DNA from: Marnyiella aurantia
Lineage (GTDB): Bacteria > Bacteroidota > Bacteroidia > Flavobacteriales > Weeksellaceae
Direction of reading: 5' to 3'
DNA length: 64,000 nt
Assembly: GCF_014041915.1 (NCBI RefSeq)
Contig: NZ_CP059472.1
Span: 248,001-312,000 of the forward strand
Made by a program: the position numbers and the translations under genes. The notes beneath the pieces are model-generated. The model made no database searches, was not told the origin of the DNA, and saw nothing but the letters and a program-made list of their open reading frames with translations. Shown here piece by piece: positions 35,795 through 44,618 of this stretch (its first letter is position 1; each line of letters opens with the position of its first letter).

Positions 35795-35802
35795 CAAAAA
35801 TA
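35795..35802 (-). promoter_or_regulatory. -7 element of hemN
   Basis: CAAAAATA on the plus strand gives a perfect TATTTTTG on the minus strand, 52 bp upstream of the hemN start codon. No TTG is evident at -33. Confidence 0.45.
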
Positions 35803-35849
35803 CGAAATAAGTTACGGGTGAGAAATTAACGCTGATGAGATTTGGCAGG

Positions 35850-36878
35850 CTACAGCTTCAAGTTCATTTTCAAAATTCGGCCTTTTCCGGCAAAAATTAT
35901 TGTATTCCTGTCAGTCCACTCGCAAACATACAGACCCTTTTCATTGGATATGGTAGTCCATGTCTTGCCAAAGTCTCTGGATAGTTCCACGTTTTGGTCG
36001 CCTACAGCTATAATATCTTTTCCCCCGGAGCGCGGCCGGATTTTAACGCAGCTTTTGTAACCTCTGTTTTTTCCTGACGCCTGAACCGTCCAGGTCTGCC
36101 CCCCGTCTATGGTGGTTGCTATATTGTTAATGTTTTCGGATTGTTTCGTGTAATCACCACCAACGGCAATACCGAACTTGTCTTTATAAAAATCGATGGC
36201 ATAAATACCTTGGGAGGAACTTCCCTGGATAAAGGGTGTGTTAAATACGGACCAACTTTCATTTCTTAGGTCTAGCCTGAAAATTCTCGAAGTCGCACCA
36301 CCGCTAGCAATCCACAGGTAGTTTTTGGACGATGCCATATTGGAATTGCTGGCGGCGAATGCGGCTTCGCCTTTATTCATTTTCGGTTTGCCTTTTTGGT
36401 CAGTGATGTACCACTGGTTTTTACCTTTGCGGTTAGAGACCGCGAGTTTCAGATTCAGGTCAGTATCCGGATCACTGAAGGCGTATCCCAGATCATCATT
36501 TACGAAATGCAGTGCGTCATAAAATGCGGTTTTTGCAGTGTCCCGTAATACAACCTGTTTTGCCAGTGTCCTTTTATTTATCTTGAACATCAATGCCGGA
36601 CTTTCGATAGTAATGGCATAAAAATCTGTTTTATTCTGGCCCAGCGTGCGGAACTGAAGTTTTTCATCAGTTAATACCTTTTGCTTTTTATCCCTTGCAT
36701 CTACCAGACTCACATAACCGAATTTGGATTCGGTACCGGAATACCAAACTTTATGGTCCCAGATCTCCAGTGCGCGGATGGAAATTTTATCTTCAAGCAG
36801 GATCTCAGTTTTTACCTGCTGCCCGTTCACACAGAAGACAGATATAATGAAAAGGATTACTATTGATTTCTTTAGCAT
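35850..36878 (-). CDS. Exported beta-propeller protein with BNR/Ycf48-like repeats
   Basis: A signal peptide (1-19, ending CVNGQ) precedes a beta-propeller-like chain of about 320 residues. Repeats carry BNR-type turns such as TTIDGGQTWTVQASGKN and LSRDFGKTWTTISNEKG, with SSKNYLWIASGGATSRI and KFGIAVGGDYTK between. This resembles WD40/YVTN or Ycf48-like photosystem assembly propellers; in Bacteroidetes such proteins are often annotated as oxidoreductase without proof. It is probably periplasmic or surface-exposed. It is followed by an APC permease gene on the same strand, with a terminator before its own start region. Confidence 0.7.
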   Translation of the reverse strand: MLKKSIVILFIISVFCVNGQQVKTEILLEDKISIRALEIWDHKVWYSGTESKFGYVSLVDARDKKQKVLTDEKLQFRTLGQNKTDFYAITIESPALMFKINKRTLAKQVVLRDTAKTAFYDALHFVNDDLGYAFSDPDTDLNLKLAVSNRKGKNQWYITDQKGKPKMNKGEAAFAASNSNMASSKNYLWIASGGATSRIFRLDLRNESWSVFNTPFIQGSSSQGIYAIDFYKDKFGIAVGGDYTKQSENINNIATTIDGGQTWTVQASGKNRGYKSCVKIRPRSGGKDIIAVGDQNVELSRDFGKTWTTISNEKGLYVCEWTDRNTIIFAGKGRILKMNLKL

Positions 36879-36889
36879 GGTATAAAAAT

Positions 36890-36913
36890 AAAAAATCCCA
36901 CCGTAAGGTGGGA
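36890..36913 (-). terminator. Terminator of the APC permease gene
   Basis: TCCCACC (36896-36902) pairs with GGTGGGA (36907-36913) around GTAA. On the minus strand a U-run follows. It lies 7 bp after the permease stop. Confidence 0.88.
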
Positions 36914-36919
36914 CAAATA

Positions 36920-38398
36920 TTAATCAGGATTATTTACTTTAGAATGTTTCCGTCCGTACAGGAAGTAGATAACAAAACCTAAGGCCAGCCAGATGGCCAG
37001 ACGTTCCCAGCTTTCACCCGGCAGTCCTATCATTAAGGTTACGCAGATAATAACGCCTAAAATAGGTACTAACGGTACCAGTGGTACTCGGAATCCGCGC
37101 ACAGCGTCGGGATTCGTCTTACGCATCACGATTACGCCTATACATACAAGTGAGAATGCGAACAGGGTTCCGATGCTCACCATATGCCCCAGGTCGGATA
37201 CAGGTACAAATCCTGCAAAAAGGCTTACAAAGATCATGAAGATGATATTCGTTTTCCACGGGGTCTGGCTCTTCTTATGAAGGTCAGAGAAAAACTTTGG
37301 CAGGAGCCCGTCCACACTCATACTGTAGAAAACACGGCTCTGACCCATCAGCATCACTAACATTACAGAGGTATAACCCGCGATGATGGCAATGGTAAGT
37401 GCAGAGTTGATGAAGGTATATCCCGTACGTGCAAAAGCGGTAGTAACCGGACTGGCATCACCTCTGAAATTCACATAATTTTCAAGCCCTGTTAACACAT
37501 AGGAGAAGAGTACATATAAAATAGTGCACACAACCAATGAGCCAATAATACCTATAGGCATTCCTTTCTGCGGATTCTTTGCTTCCTGTGCTGCGGTACT
37601 TACCGCATCAAAACCGATAAACGCGAAGAACACCACACCCGCTCCCCGCAGAATCCCACTCCAGCCATACTGACCGAAATAATCACTCTGGAAAAAGTCG
37701 AAGAAGCCCATTGACCCCTGACTAACCAGTTGCTCACCTTCATTCACCGGAATGAACGGACTGTGGTTATCAGGATTGATAAAGCCCCAGCCAAGTACGA
37801 TGAACACCAATACAACGGTCACTTTAAGGATAACAAGTACATTGTTAATCAGCGCTGATTCTTTGGTGCCTTTAATCAGTAGTAAGGACAGCAGGCAGAC
37901 AATCATTATAGCGGGCAGATTCAGCATTCCCGGTGTTTCGTCCCAGGGCCCGTGCAGCAAAGCATTGGGAATTTCTATCCCGAAGGTTAAGAGGAATTTG
38001 GCCACATATTGCGACCACGAGGCAGCTACGGTAGCAGCACCTAACGCATACTCCAGCACAAGATCCCAGCCGATGATCCAGGCAATAAATTCACCCATCG
38101 TTGCGTAGGAATACGTATAGGCACTCCCTGCCACCGGAATCATGGAAGCAAATTCAGCATAACAGAGACCGGCAAATGCGCAGCCCAGAGCCGCTAATAT
38201 AAACGAGTATACTACCGCAGGCCCGGCATTATCGGCTGCAGCGATACCCGTAAGCGAGAAAAGTCCGGCACCGATTATGGCTCCGATTCCCAACGCTACA
38301 AGTGAGCTGGCGCTTAAGGTTCTTCGAAGTCCTTTTTCCGAATCTTCCGCTGTTCTGAGCAGCTGACTTAGAGATTTTGTTTTCCAGAGGTTTGACAT
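36920..38398 (-). CDS. APC-family amino acid permease (cationic amino acid transporter type)
   Basis: The 492-residue inner-membrane protein has about 12-13 hydrophobic helices. It carries the APC unwound-helix motif GIGAIIGAGLFSLTG near 37-51 and the second marker FFAFIGFDAVSTAAQEAKNPQK. MIPVAGSAYTYSYATMGE and RVFYSMSVDGLLPKFFSD also match the CAT/YfnA branch. It would import amino acids by proton symport. Substrate choice is not readable. It is a single gene with its own terminator and is divergent from pnuC. Confidence 0.9.
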   Translation of the reverse strand: MSNLWKTKSLSQLLRTAEDSEKGLRRTLSASSLVALGIGAIIGAGLFSLTGIAAADNAGPAVVYSFILAALGCAFAGLCYAEFASMIPVAGSAYTYSYATMGEFIAWIIGWDLVLEYALGAATVAASWSQYVAKFLLTFGIEIPNALLHGPWDETPGMLNLPAIMIVCLLSLLLIKGTKESALINNVLVILKVTVVLVFIVLGWGFINPDNHSPFIPVNEGEQLVSQGSMGFFDFFQSDYFGQYGWSGILRGAGVVFFAFIGFDAVSTAAQEAKNPQKGMPIGIIGSLVVCTILYVLFSYVLTGLENYVNFRGDASPVTTAFARTGYTFINSALTIAIIAGYTSVMLVMLMGQSRVFYSMSVDGLLPKFFSDLHKKSQTPWKTNIIFMIFVSLFAGFVPVSDLGHMVSIGTLFAFSLVCIGVIVMRKTNPDAVRGFRVPLVPLVPILGVIICVTLMIGLPGESWERLAIWLALGFVIYFLYGRKHSKVNNPD

Positions 38399-38566
38399 TT
38401 CAAATTTTTTAAGAATTTACGAAAGTATAAAAATTTTGCAGTAATTAACATTTTATATGCTTTTTAATGCAGACTTCAATTTCAAAAAATATCTCCACTA
38501 CAATTTCTTCTGCCGATAATCCAATTGATACCAAACACTTATGTGCGGATTATCTTCCGGAATTTT

Positions 38567-38574
38567 TATCTTTG
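38567..38574 (+). promoter_or_regulatory. -7 element of pnuC
   Basis: TATCTTTG is a perfect TAnnTTTG only 6 bp before the ATG at 38581. It implies a leaderless pnuC message, and argues against the longer ORF start at 38467. There is no TTG at -33, so it is only a candidate. Confidence 0.4.
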
Positions 38575-38580
38575 GCCCGC

Positions 38581-39264
38581 ATGAATCTCCATGATCTTTT
38601 CCTCAAGCCGTATGAGAGTTACGAAACCTCCCAGATTGTTCTGGAGGCCGCTGCCGCCCTGTTTGGGCTGCTGAGTGTTTTCTTCTCGGTTCGCAAAAAC
38701 ATCTGGGTCTACCCCACCGGCATCATCTCAACTGTGCTTTACGTTTATATTCTCCATCAGTTCGGACTGTGGGGCGATATGCTCATCAACGTATATTACA
38801 GCATTATGAGTGTATACGGCTGGATTCTCTGGGCCAAAAGTTCAGAAGACCATATTCATGTAAATGTTTCATGGACTGCAAAAAAGGAATGGCTCTTTTC
38901 GGCGGTTCTTTTTGCAGTAAGTCTTTTTCTGATTACAGTAGTCTACTACTATAAACCTTTGCTCGACGAAGTTTCTGAAAATCCTGCCGCCGGACTTCAG
39001 CATCTGGACTGGGCCAACTGGCTCGATGTCCTTACAACCGCCATTTTCCTGGTGGGCATGTGGCTGATGGCCAAACGCAAGATTGAAAACTGGATTTTCT
39101 GGATCATTGGCGACCTGATCTGCGTTCCCATGATGCTTTATAAAGGCCTCGGAATAACATCGGTACAGTATCTGGTCTTTACGGTAATGGCTTACATCGG
39201 CTATCTGGAGTGGAAAAACGGCGCTGTCCGCGCAGACATTCCACATAAATCATCATCCGAATAG
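38581..39264 (+). CDS. pnuC: Nicotinamide mononucleotide / nicotinamide riboside transporter PnuC
   Basis: From the ATG at 38581 the protein has 227 residues with about seven hydrophobic helices. PnuC features are RKNIWVYPTGIISTVLYVYI (the conserved Trp region), DMLINVYYSIMSVYGWILWA and the C-terminal WIFWIIGDLICVPMMLYKG followed by YIGYLEWK. It takes up a nicotinamide-containing NAD precursor. The frame is open upstream to 38467, but a -7 element at 38567 and normal family length support the shorter start. No riboswitch could be recognised upstream. Confidence 0.88.
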   Translation: MNLHDLFLKPYESYETSQIVLEAAAALFGLLSVFFSVRKNIWVYPTGIISTVLYVYILHQFGLWGDMLINVYYSIMSVYGWILWAKSSEDHIHVNVSWTAKKEWLFSAVLFAVSLFLITVVYYYKPLLDEVSENPAAGLQHLDWANWLDVLTTAIFLVGMWLMAKRKIENWIFWIIGDLICVPMMLYKGLGITSVQYLVFTVMAYIGYLEWKNGAVRADIPHKSSSE

Positions 39265-39318
39265 ATCCTGAATTGAGTATATTGCACAGTCTTTCACTTA
39301 GCTTAATTCATCTATTAT

Positions 39319-40095
39319 ATGCAGAATACAGTTCAGTTTTATAAATACCAGGGTACCGGAAACGATTTCGTGATTATAGACAACCGTGACCTTCAGTTTC
39401 CCAAAAACAGTGAACGTATAAAACACCTTTGCGACCGCAGGTTTGGAATTGGTGGCGACGGACTCATCCTTCTGGAAAATGACCCGCAGGCCGATTTCAA
39501 AATGGTGTACTATAATGCCGACGGAAATGAAAGTACAATGTGCGGTAACGGCGGACGCTGCCTGGTGGCTTTTGCTCATTTTCTGGATCTGTTTGAAGAG
39601 AAAACTACCTTTATAGCTGTCGATGGTCTACATGAAGCTGCAATTAGCAACGGAAACGTAAAACTGAAAATGATTGATGTAGATGAAATCAAAAAAGACG
39701 GCGACAGTTCAGTCCTGAATACCGGCTCCCCTCACTTCGTGCAGTTCGTGAATTCTGTCCCGGACTTTCCGGTGTTTACCAAAGGACATGAAATACGTAA
39801 CAGTCCAGCTTACTGTGCCGAAGGCATCAACGTTAATTTTGTTGAAAAACTTTCGGACAGTTCCATTTTCGTGCGTACTTATGAGCGCGGTGTGGAAGAT
39901 GAAACCTACAGCTGCGGCACCGGCGCCACGGCCTCAGCCTTGGTTCTGATGCAGGATAAAGATATTCGTTCAGTCAATGTGAAAGTTTTAGGCGGAAATT
40001 TGAAGATCTACGCCGAACAACACGGATCTTCGTTCACCGATATCTGGCTTGAAGGACCTGCGGTTCAGGTTTTCAGCGGCAAGATCTCAATTTAG
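39319..40095 (+). CDS. dapF: Diaminopimelate epimerase
   Basis: The enzyme converts LL- to meso-diaminopimelate for peptidoglycan and lysine synthesis. The 258 residues have the two catalytic cysteines in the classic contexts: MCGNGGRC with Cys75 and SCGTGATAS with Cys199. YQGTGNDFVIID near the N-terminus and RTYERGVEDETYSCG are also diagnostic. It is cytosolic and independent of cofactor. It is followed by a small hypothetical gene and then mltG, so a cell-wall gene group is likely. Confidence 0.96.
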   Translation: MQNTVQFYKYQGTGNDFVIIDNRDLQFPKNSERIKHLCDRRFGIGGDGLILLENDPQADFKMVYYNADGNESTMCGNGGRCLVAFAHFLDLFEEKTTFIAVDGLHEAAISNGNVKLKMIDVDEIKKDGDSSVLNTGSPHFVQFVNSVPDFPVFTKGHEIRNSPAYCAEGINVNFVEKLSDSSIFVRTYERGVEDETYSCGTGATASALVLMQDKDIRSVNVKVLGGNLKIYAEQHGSSFTDIWLEGPAVQVFSGKISI

Positions 40096-40140
40096 TCATA
40101 CCAACGTAGCCGGTTTCGTTGGTTAGCGAGTTATTAGATA

Positions 40141-40512
40141 ATGGAACTTCCTCATAATTTTCCTGATAAAGAAAAACGGGATGCGGTCCGCCGGCATATT
40201 CAGTCGCTCATTCGCCTTAACTCTGCGGCAGTTCATGAATGGTCCGCAGTAGTAGGTCTTGAATTTGTAGCCGAAAATGAACCCGAAGGTAACGTCTGCT
40301 TCGCCCGAAGCCCCGCGATCCGCGATGACTACCGCACCATATTTACGGCTGAAGATCTGCTGGACTATGTGATGGCTGTCTTATATTCTGAAGTATCCGC
40401 TCTACCGTCCCTTGATTTTGCTGAAGTGGATGTAAAGGATATCCTGCAGCCCACAGATTCCCAAACCTTTTGGAAACTTGTTCGCAATGGCCGGCAACTG
40501 CGTTCAGTCTGA
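40141..40512 (+). CDS. Hypothetical protein between dapF and mltG
   Basis: The 123-residue product has no signal peptide or membrane helix. It starts MELPHNFPDKEKRDAVRRHI and has a central AVVGLEFVAENEPEGNVCF strand region, then FTAEDLLDYVMAVLYS and LQPTDSQTFWKLVRNGRQLR. The pattern is a small alpha/beta domain of unknown family. The 45-bp distance to dapF and same strand make co-transcription plausible. No function is proposed. Confidence 0.55.
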   Translation: MELPHNFPDKEKRDAVRRHIQSLIRLNSAAVHEWSAVVGLEFVAENEPEGNVCFARSPAIRDDYRTIFTAEDLLDYVMAVLYSEVSALPSLDFAEVDVKDILQPTDSQTFWKLVRNGRQLRSV

Positions 40513-40634
40513 CCTGGATTATTTTCATCGTCTGCATTCCGAAGGAATGACCGGCTGATCGTTAATTACCTGTCAACTGTCACAAAGACTCTTCTCTCGG
40601 CTGGCATATTCGTTCCTCTATTCTGATGAATCAT

Positions 40635-40781
40635 GGTGTTGCCACCACGGCACAAAATTCGCTTACCGGACTAAAAATGCAAACAAGGACAACACCGGAG
40701 CTTGGTTAATCCAATCCCGCAGCAGGTGACATCCTGATTAAATAAATAGACGGAATCGAAGTGAATAAAGCCTTCCACTAA
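40635..40781 (+). pseudogene. Possible relic of a PDZ-domain gene in the gap before mltG
   Basis: The 334-bp gap 40513-40846 has no intact gene. One plus-strand frame from 40635 reads GVATTAQNSLTGLKMQTRTT, then after a stop SNPAAGDILIK, a second stop, and IDGIEVNKAF. Joined, GDILIK and IDGIEVN look like the conserved turn of PDZ domains (GDxIxxIdGxxV). With two stops in 49 codons it can only be a decayed piece. The rest of the gap shows nothing recognisable. Confidence 0.3.
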
Positions 40782-40846
40782 CAAAAAATACCGCATTTTT
40801 GCACTCGCAAATTCTCGTTGTATAAACTCAGCAAAATTCCAGCTAA

Positions 40847-41872
40847 ATGAAAAAAACAGCAGCAATTCTAATTATCGCCGTTATAATCGTAGGAGGCTTC
40901 TTCGGCATCCGTTTCTACAATAAATACTTCGCCGATAATGTAGCCAAAGAAGGTTACTTCCATATCCCTACCGGTGCCAATTTTAACCAGATCCTGGATT
41001 CCATAGCTCCATACCTTGAAAACAGGGAAGCTTTTGTTGATGTAGCCAAAGACAAAAGCATGGACCGCTTTTTCCACGCCGGACGGTACCGCGTGCAAAA
41101 CGGCACCAGTAACACGGACCTTGTAAACATGATTAAAGCCGGTAATCAGACTGAAAATACGTTTCGGATTGGTGATTTTGGTGATGTTTACCAAATGGTT
41201 GGGCGTGTATCCAGAAAAACAGAGGTCGATTCACTGAAATTCGTTACCGAACTTAATAAAATTGCCGTTCAGAAAGGCTACAGGAATGCCGAGGACCTCA
41301 AGAAATACTTCTTCATCGATACCTACCAGTTTTTCTGGACCGTGAAACCTGAAGAATTCTTTAAGAAATTTGATGACCAGTACAAAGACTTCTGGACAGC
41401 CGAACGGATTCAGAAAGAAAAACAAAGCGGACTGACGCGAGACCAGATTTATGCCCTGGCCTCCATCGTTTATAAAGAGTCCGGCGGGAAACCCGACGAG
41501 CAGAAAACCATTGCCGGCCTCTATCTGAACCGCTACCGCAAAGGAATGAAACTGCAGAGTGACCCTACGGTAATTTATGCCATTAACAAAGAATCCAATT
41601 TCACTACGCCCATCCGCCGGGTCCTTTACAAGCACCTCAGGCACCCTTCGCCATATAATACATATGCCAACGCCGGCATACCACCCGGACCCATCTGCAT
41701 TACCGATAAAAATTCAGTGGATGCCGTGCTGCATGCGGAAAATAACAATTACATTTTCATGGCTGCAGATCCGGACCGTTTTGGCTTCCACCGCTTCACA
41801 GCCAGCGATGCCGAGCATGTGAAAAACGCCCGTGATTATCAGGCCTGGCTTAATTCCCGCGAAATAAAATAG
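40847..41872 (+). CDS. mltG: Endolytic murein transglycosylase
   Basis: The 341-residue protein has one N-terminal membrane helix (residues 5-22) and a periplasmic YceG domain. It cuts nascent glycan strands and so sets their length. Catalytic and conserved parts are IVYKESGGKPDEQKTIAG with Glu211, YLNRYRKGMKLQSDPTVIY, SPYNTYANAGIPPGPICIT and the end FMAADPDRFGFHRF. Length and order match MltG. It follows dapF and a hypothetical gene, and another 168-bp gap separates it from the receptor gene. Confidence 0.94.
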   Translation: MKKTAAILIIAVIIVGGFFGIRFYNKYFADNVAKEGYFHIPTGANFNQILDSIAPYLENREAFVDVAKDKSMDRFFHAGRYRVQNGTSNTDLVNMIKAGNQTENTFRIGDFGDVYQMVGRVSRKTEVDSLKFVTELNKIAVQKGYRNAEDLKKYFFIDTYQFFWTVKPEEFFKKFDDQYKDFWTAERIQKEKQSGLTRDQIYALASIVYKESGGKPDEQKTIAGLYLNRYRKGMKLQSDPTVIYAINKESNFTTPIRRVLYKHLRHPSPYNTYANAGIPPGPICITDKNSVDAVLHAENNNYIFMAADPDRFGFHRFTASDAEHVKNARDYQAWLNSREIK

Positions 41873-42040
41873 CTTTTAACAAAGATTAACAGCAATACGC
41901 TTTAACAAAATTAACTTTAGAGCGTCTTATTGGTTAACCGGATTTTCAAATCCGCACAGAAATACATTATTTTTTTTGAATATAAAAAAAACGAACGGGC
42001 ACTATAATCAGAGTTTTGCCCATGCAAATTATTTTACAAA

Positions 42041-44563
42041 ATGGTAAAAACAGAAATTAATCAGATTCTCACCAGAAAAGTCCTCGGACTTACCTTCGTA
42101 CTCTCGGCGGCAGCTTTTGCATTTGCCCAGGAAAAAATTACAATAACATCCACTGTAGTGGACCGGGAAAATACTCCTGTGCCTTACGCCTCGGTGACAT
42201 TTACAAATAAAGCAAATCCTGCTTTCAGCGACGCTGCTCTTGCAGATGACAAGGGATTCTATACTTTGCAGCTTGTACCCGGAAATTACGATGTTACTGT
42301 AGAAGCCATTAATTTCAAGAAATCGACCGTTGCAAGACAGATCACGACCGGCGGAACAATGGAGACCATTTCAATTGAAGAAGAGGAAACCGGTTCGGTA
42401 GTGGCACCCACTCAGGAAATTGAAGGCGTTACGCTTACCGTACAGGCTACAAGGCCTTACCGCGTAGAGCTCGACAAAAAAGTATACGATCCTTCCACAG
42501 ATATCATCTCAAAAGGCGGAAATCTACAGGATGTACTTACCAATGTACCTTCAGTTTCTGTAGAAACCGACGGTACCGTTTCCATGCGTGGTAACTCTAA
42601 CGTCCGTTTCCTCATCAACGGAAAACCTTCTGCCCTTCTCGGAATCGACAGCGGTGCCAACGCGCTTCAGTCCATTCCTGCCGACCAGATTGAGCGTATT
42701 GAGGTAATCACCAACCCTTCCTCTAAATTCGAAGCCAGCGGTACAGCGGGTATCCTGAACATCATCCTGAAAAATTCCAAAGGAATGGGTTTCAACGGAA
42801 GTGTGACAGGCAGTATAGGCTACTTGCCCACCACCAACCTGAATACCAACCTGAGCTGGCGTAAAGGAAGCTGGACCTGGTTCCTGAACGGCGGTGGTGG
42901 CTATCGCGAGGGCGAGGGCCGTAATGAAAATAACACCCGTTTCTTCGATCCGGTTACCGGCGCTACCACATCCTATTACGAGCAAAACTCACTTAACAAA
43001 AGTGAGAACGATAACTACAATGCTACCGCCGGATTTTCTGTAGATATTACGGACCGTACCTCCTTTAACCTGTCAGGTATGGGTAGAGCTTATAAAAGCT
43101 TCAGCGATAATAATGTAGACAATATCACTTACAATGCCGCACGTATCGTGGATGATTTTACACAGACCAATGCCCTTGGTAACAGCAGGAACTTCACCAT
43201 TCAGGGCGATGCCGGACTGGATCATAAATTTAATGACAACGGTCACAATATTTACCTGAGCTTAAGTGTTCAGCAAAGCGACAACAGGTCCAATGAGAAA
43301 TCCACAGAACTGGATAACCTGGTACCTCGTTATGAGTCTCAGGGAAACAACCACACCGTCAATAAAGCGGTGATCGGTAAAATTGACTATGAACTGCCTG
43401 TGGGTGAGGTTTCCAAAATCGAAGCCGGATACCGTTTTGACAGTAATAACAATGACTACGACTTCCTGAACCGTGAAACCAATGACCAATTTATAATGCA
43501 AACTGTGAATGGTTTCAGCGGGAACACGGGTTACAGTGAAACGATTAACGCGGCTTACGCACAGTTCAAAAGTAAGGTGAACAAATTGGGCTATCAGTTA
43601 GGTCTTCGTGCTGAGCATTCAGACATTGGTATCGATTACCTGAGCCTGAGTGGAGATGCGTCCAGCAAGGACAAGAATTATATCGGATTTTTCCCAAGTG
43701 CCTTCCTGAGCTATGATTTGGGCAGCACCAACAACCAGCTGTTACTGAACTATTCCAGAAGGATCAACAGACCCCGCTCATGGTTCCTTATTCCCTACCC
43801 GACTTCCCTGGCCAACCGCCAGAACCTCTTCCGCGGTAACGAAGACCTGAACCCCGAGTATATAGATTCATTCGAATTGGGTTATGCCATCCAGAAGCGT
43901 AAGATTACAATCAACCCCACTTTATACTACCGTTCAACCAAGGACGAAACGAGGTTTGTGGTAATGAGTGAATCTCCGGGATCAAAAATTCTTATAACAA
44001 AACCTTTTAATATCGGAAATGAATATCAGTATGGACTGGACCTGAACGCTACGGCAGATTTACTGCCCTGGTGGAAGATCATGGCCAGCGCCGATCTTTT
44101 CGGTTATCAGTCGGAAGGTGAATACTATGACGCCACCACGATGGCCAAACCATTACCTTTTGACGGTTCAGGTTTCTCTACCAGATTCAGGCTTACGAAT
44201 ACATTTAAGGTAGACAAAACCCTGAATATGCAGCTTCAGGGCTTCTACAGAGGGGGTCAGGAAACCGCGTCCAGCATCACCAAGCCCATGTACGTGCTTA
44301 ACTTTGGTGCCAACAAAACGGTGCTGGACGGCAATGGCACTTTGGCCTTCAACATCCAGGACATCCTGGGAACCCGCGGACGGGAATCTACCAATTTTGG
44401 TACCGGCTTCGAAAGAGAGTCTATGATGCGCTGGAATCCCCGCACCTTCAACCTCTCCTTCACCTACCGGTTCAAGCAGGGTGAGAAAGTGGAACAGCCA
44501 AAACGCAAAAAGGACATCAACAACAACTCCTCGGGCGACGACGACATGCAGGGCCCAATGTAA
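42041..44563 (+). CDS. Outer-membrane beta-barrel receptor (TonB-dependent receptor-like) with CarboxypepD_reg domain
   Basis: The 840-residue precursor has a signal peptide (about 1-29, ending AFAQ). A carboxypeptidase-regulatory-like beta-sandwich follows (about 32-110, with TPVPYASVTFTNKANPA and DDKGFYTLQLVPGNYDV). A plug domain comes next (about 130-240, ISKGGNLQDVLTNVPSVSVE, IPADQIERIEVITNPSSKFE, GTAGILNIILKN). A large C-terminal beta-barrel ends in NLSFTYRFKQ plus a Lys/Asn/Asp tail. This is the Bacteroidetes OMP_b-brl_3 type of TonB-dependent transporter; the ligand is unknown. A clean terminator lies 6 bp after the stop, and foreign DNA begins right there. Confidence 0.88.
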   Translation: MVKTEINQILTRKVLGLTFVLSAAAFAFAQEKITITSTVVDRENTPVPYASVTFTNKANPAFSDAALADDKGFYTLQLVPGNYDVTVEAINFKKSTVARQITTGGTMETISIEEEETGSVVAPTQEIEGVTLTVQATRPYRVELDKKVYDPSTDIISKGGNLQDVLTNVPSVSVETDGTVSMRGNSNVRFLINGKPSALLGIDSGANALQSIPADQIERIEVITNPSSKFEASGTAGILNIILKNSKGMGFNGSVTGSIGYLPTTNLNTNLSWRKGSWTWFLNGGGGYREGEGRNENNTRFFDPVTGATTSYYEQNSLNKSENDNYNATAGFSVDITDRTSFNLSGMGRAYKSFSDNNVDNITYNAARIVDDFTQTNALGNSRNFTIQGDAGLDHKFNDNGHNIYLSLSVQQSDNRSNEKSTELDNLVPRYESQGNNHTVNKAVIGKIDYELPVGEVSKIEAGYRFDSNNNDYDFLNRETNDQFIMQTVNGFSGNTGYSETINAAYAQFKSKVNKLGYQLGLRAEHSDIGIDYLSLSGDASSKDKNYIGFFPSAFLSYDLGSTNNQLLLNYSRRINRPRSWFLIPYPTSLANRQNLFRGNEDLNPEYIDSFELGYAIQKRKITINPTLYYRSTKDETRFVVMSESPGSKILITKPFNIGNEYQYGLDLNATADLLPWWKIMASADLFGYQSEGEYYDATTMAKPLPFDGSGFSTRFRLTNTFKVDKTLNMQLQGFYRGGQETASSITKPMYVLNFGANKTVLDGNGTLAFNIQDILGTRGRESTNFGTGFERESMMRWNPRTFNLSFTYRFKQGEKVEQPKRKKDINNNSSGDDDMQGPM

Positions 44564-44568
44564 CACAG

Positions 44569-44597
44569 ATCAGGACGAAAGTCCTGATTTTTTTTTG
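44569..44597 (+). terminator. Terminator of the receptor gene, at the island edge
   Basis: ATCAGGAC (44569-44576) pairs perfectly with GTCCTGAT (44581-44588) around GAAA, followed by nine T. The virE fragment begins about 20 bp further on. Confidence 0.93.
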
Positions 44598-44618
44598 GTA
44601 TTTGATAAATATAATTGA

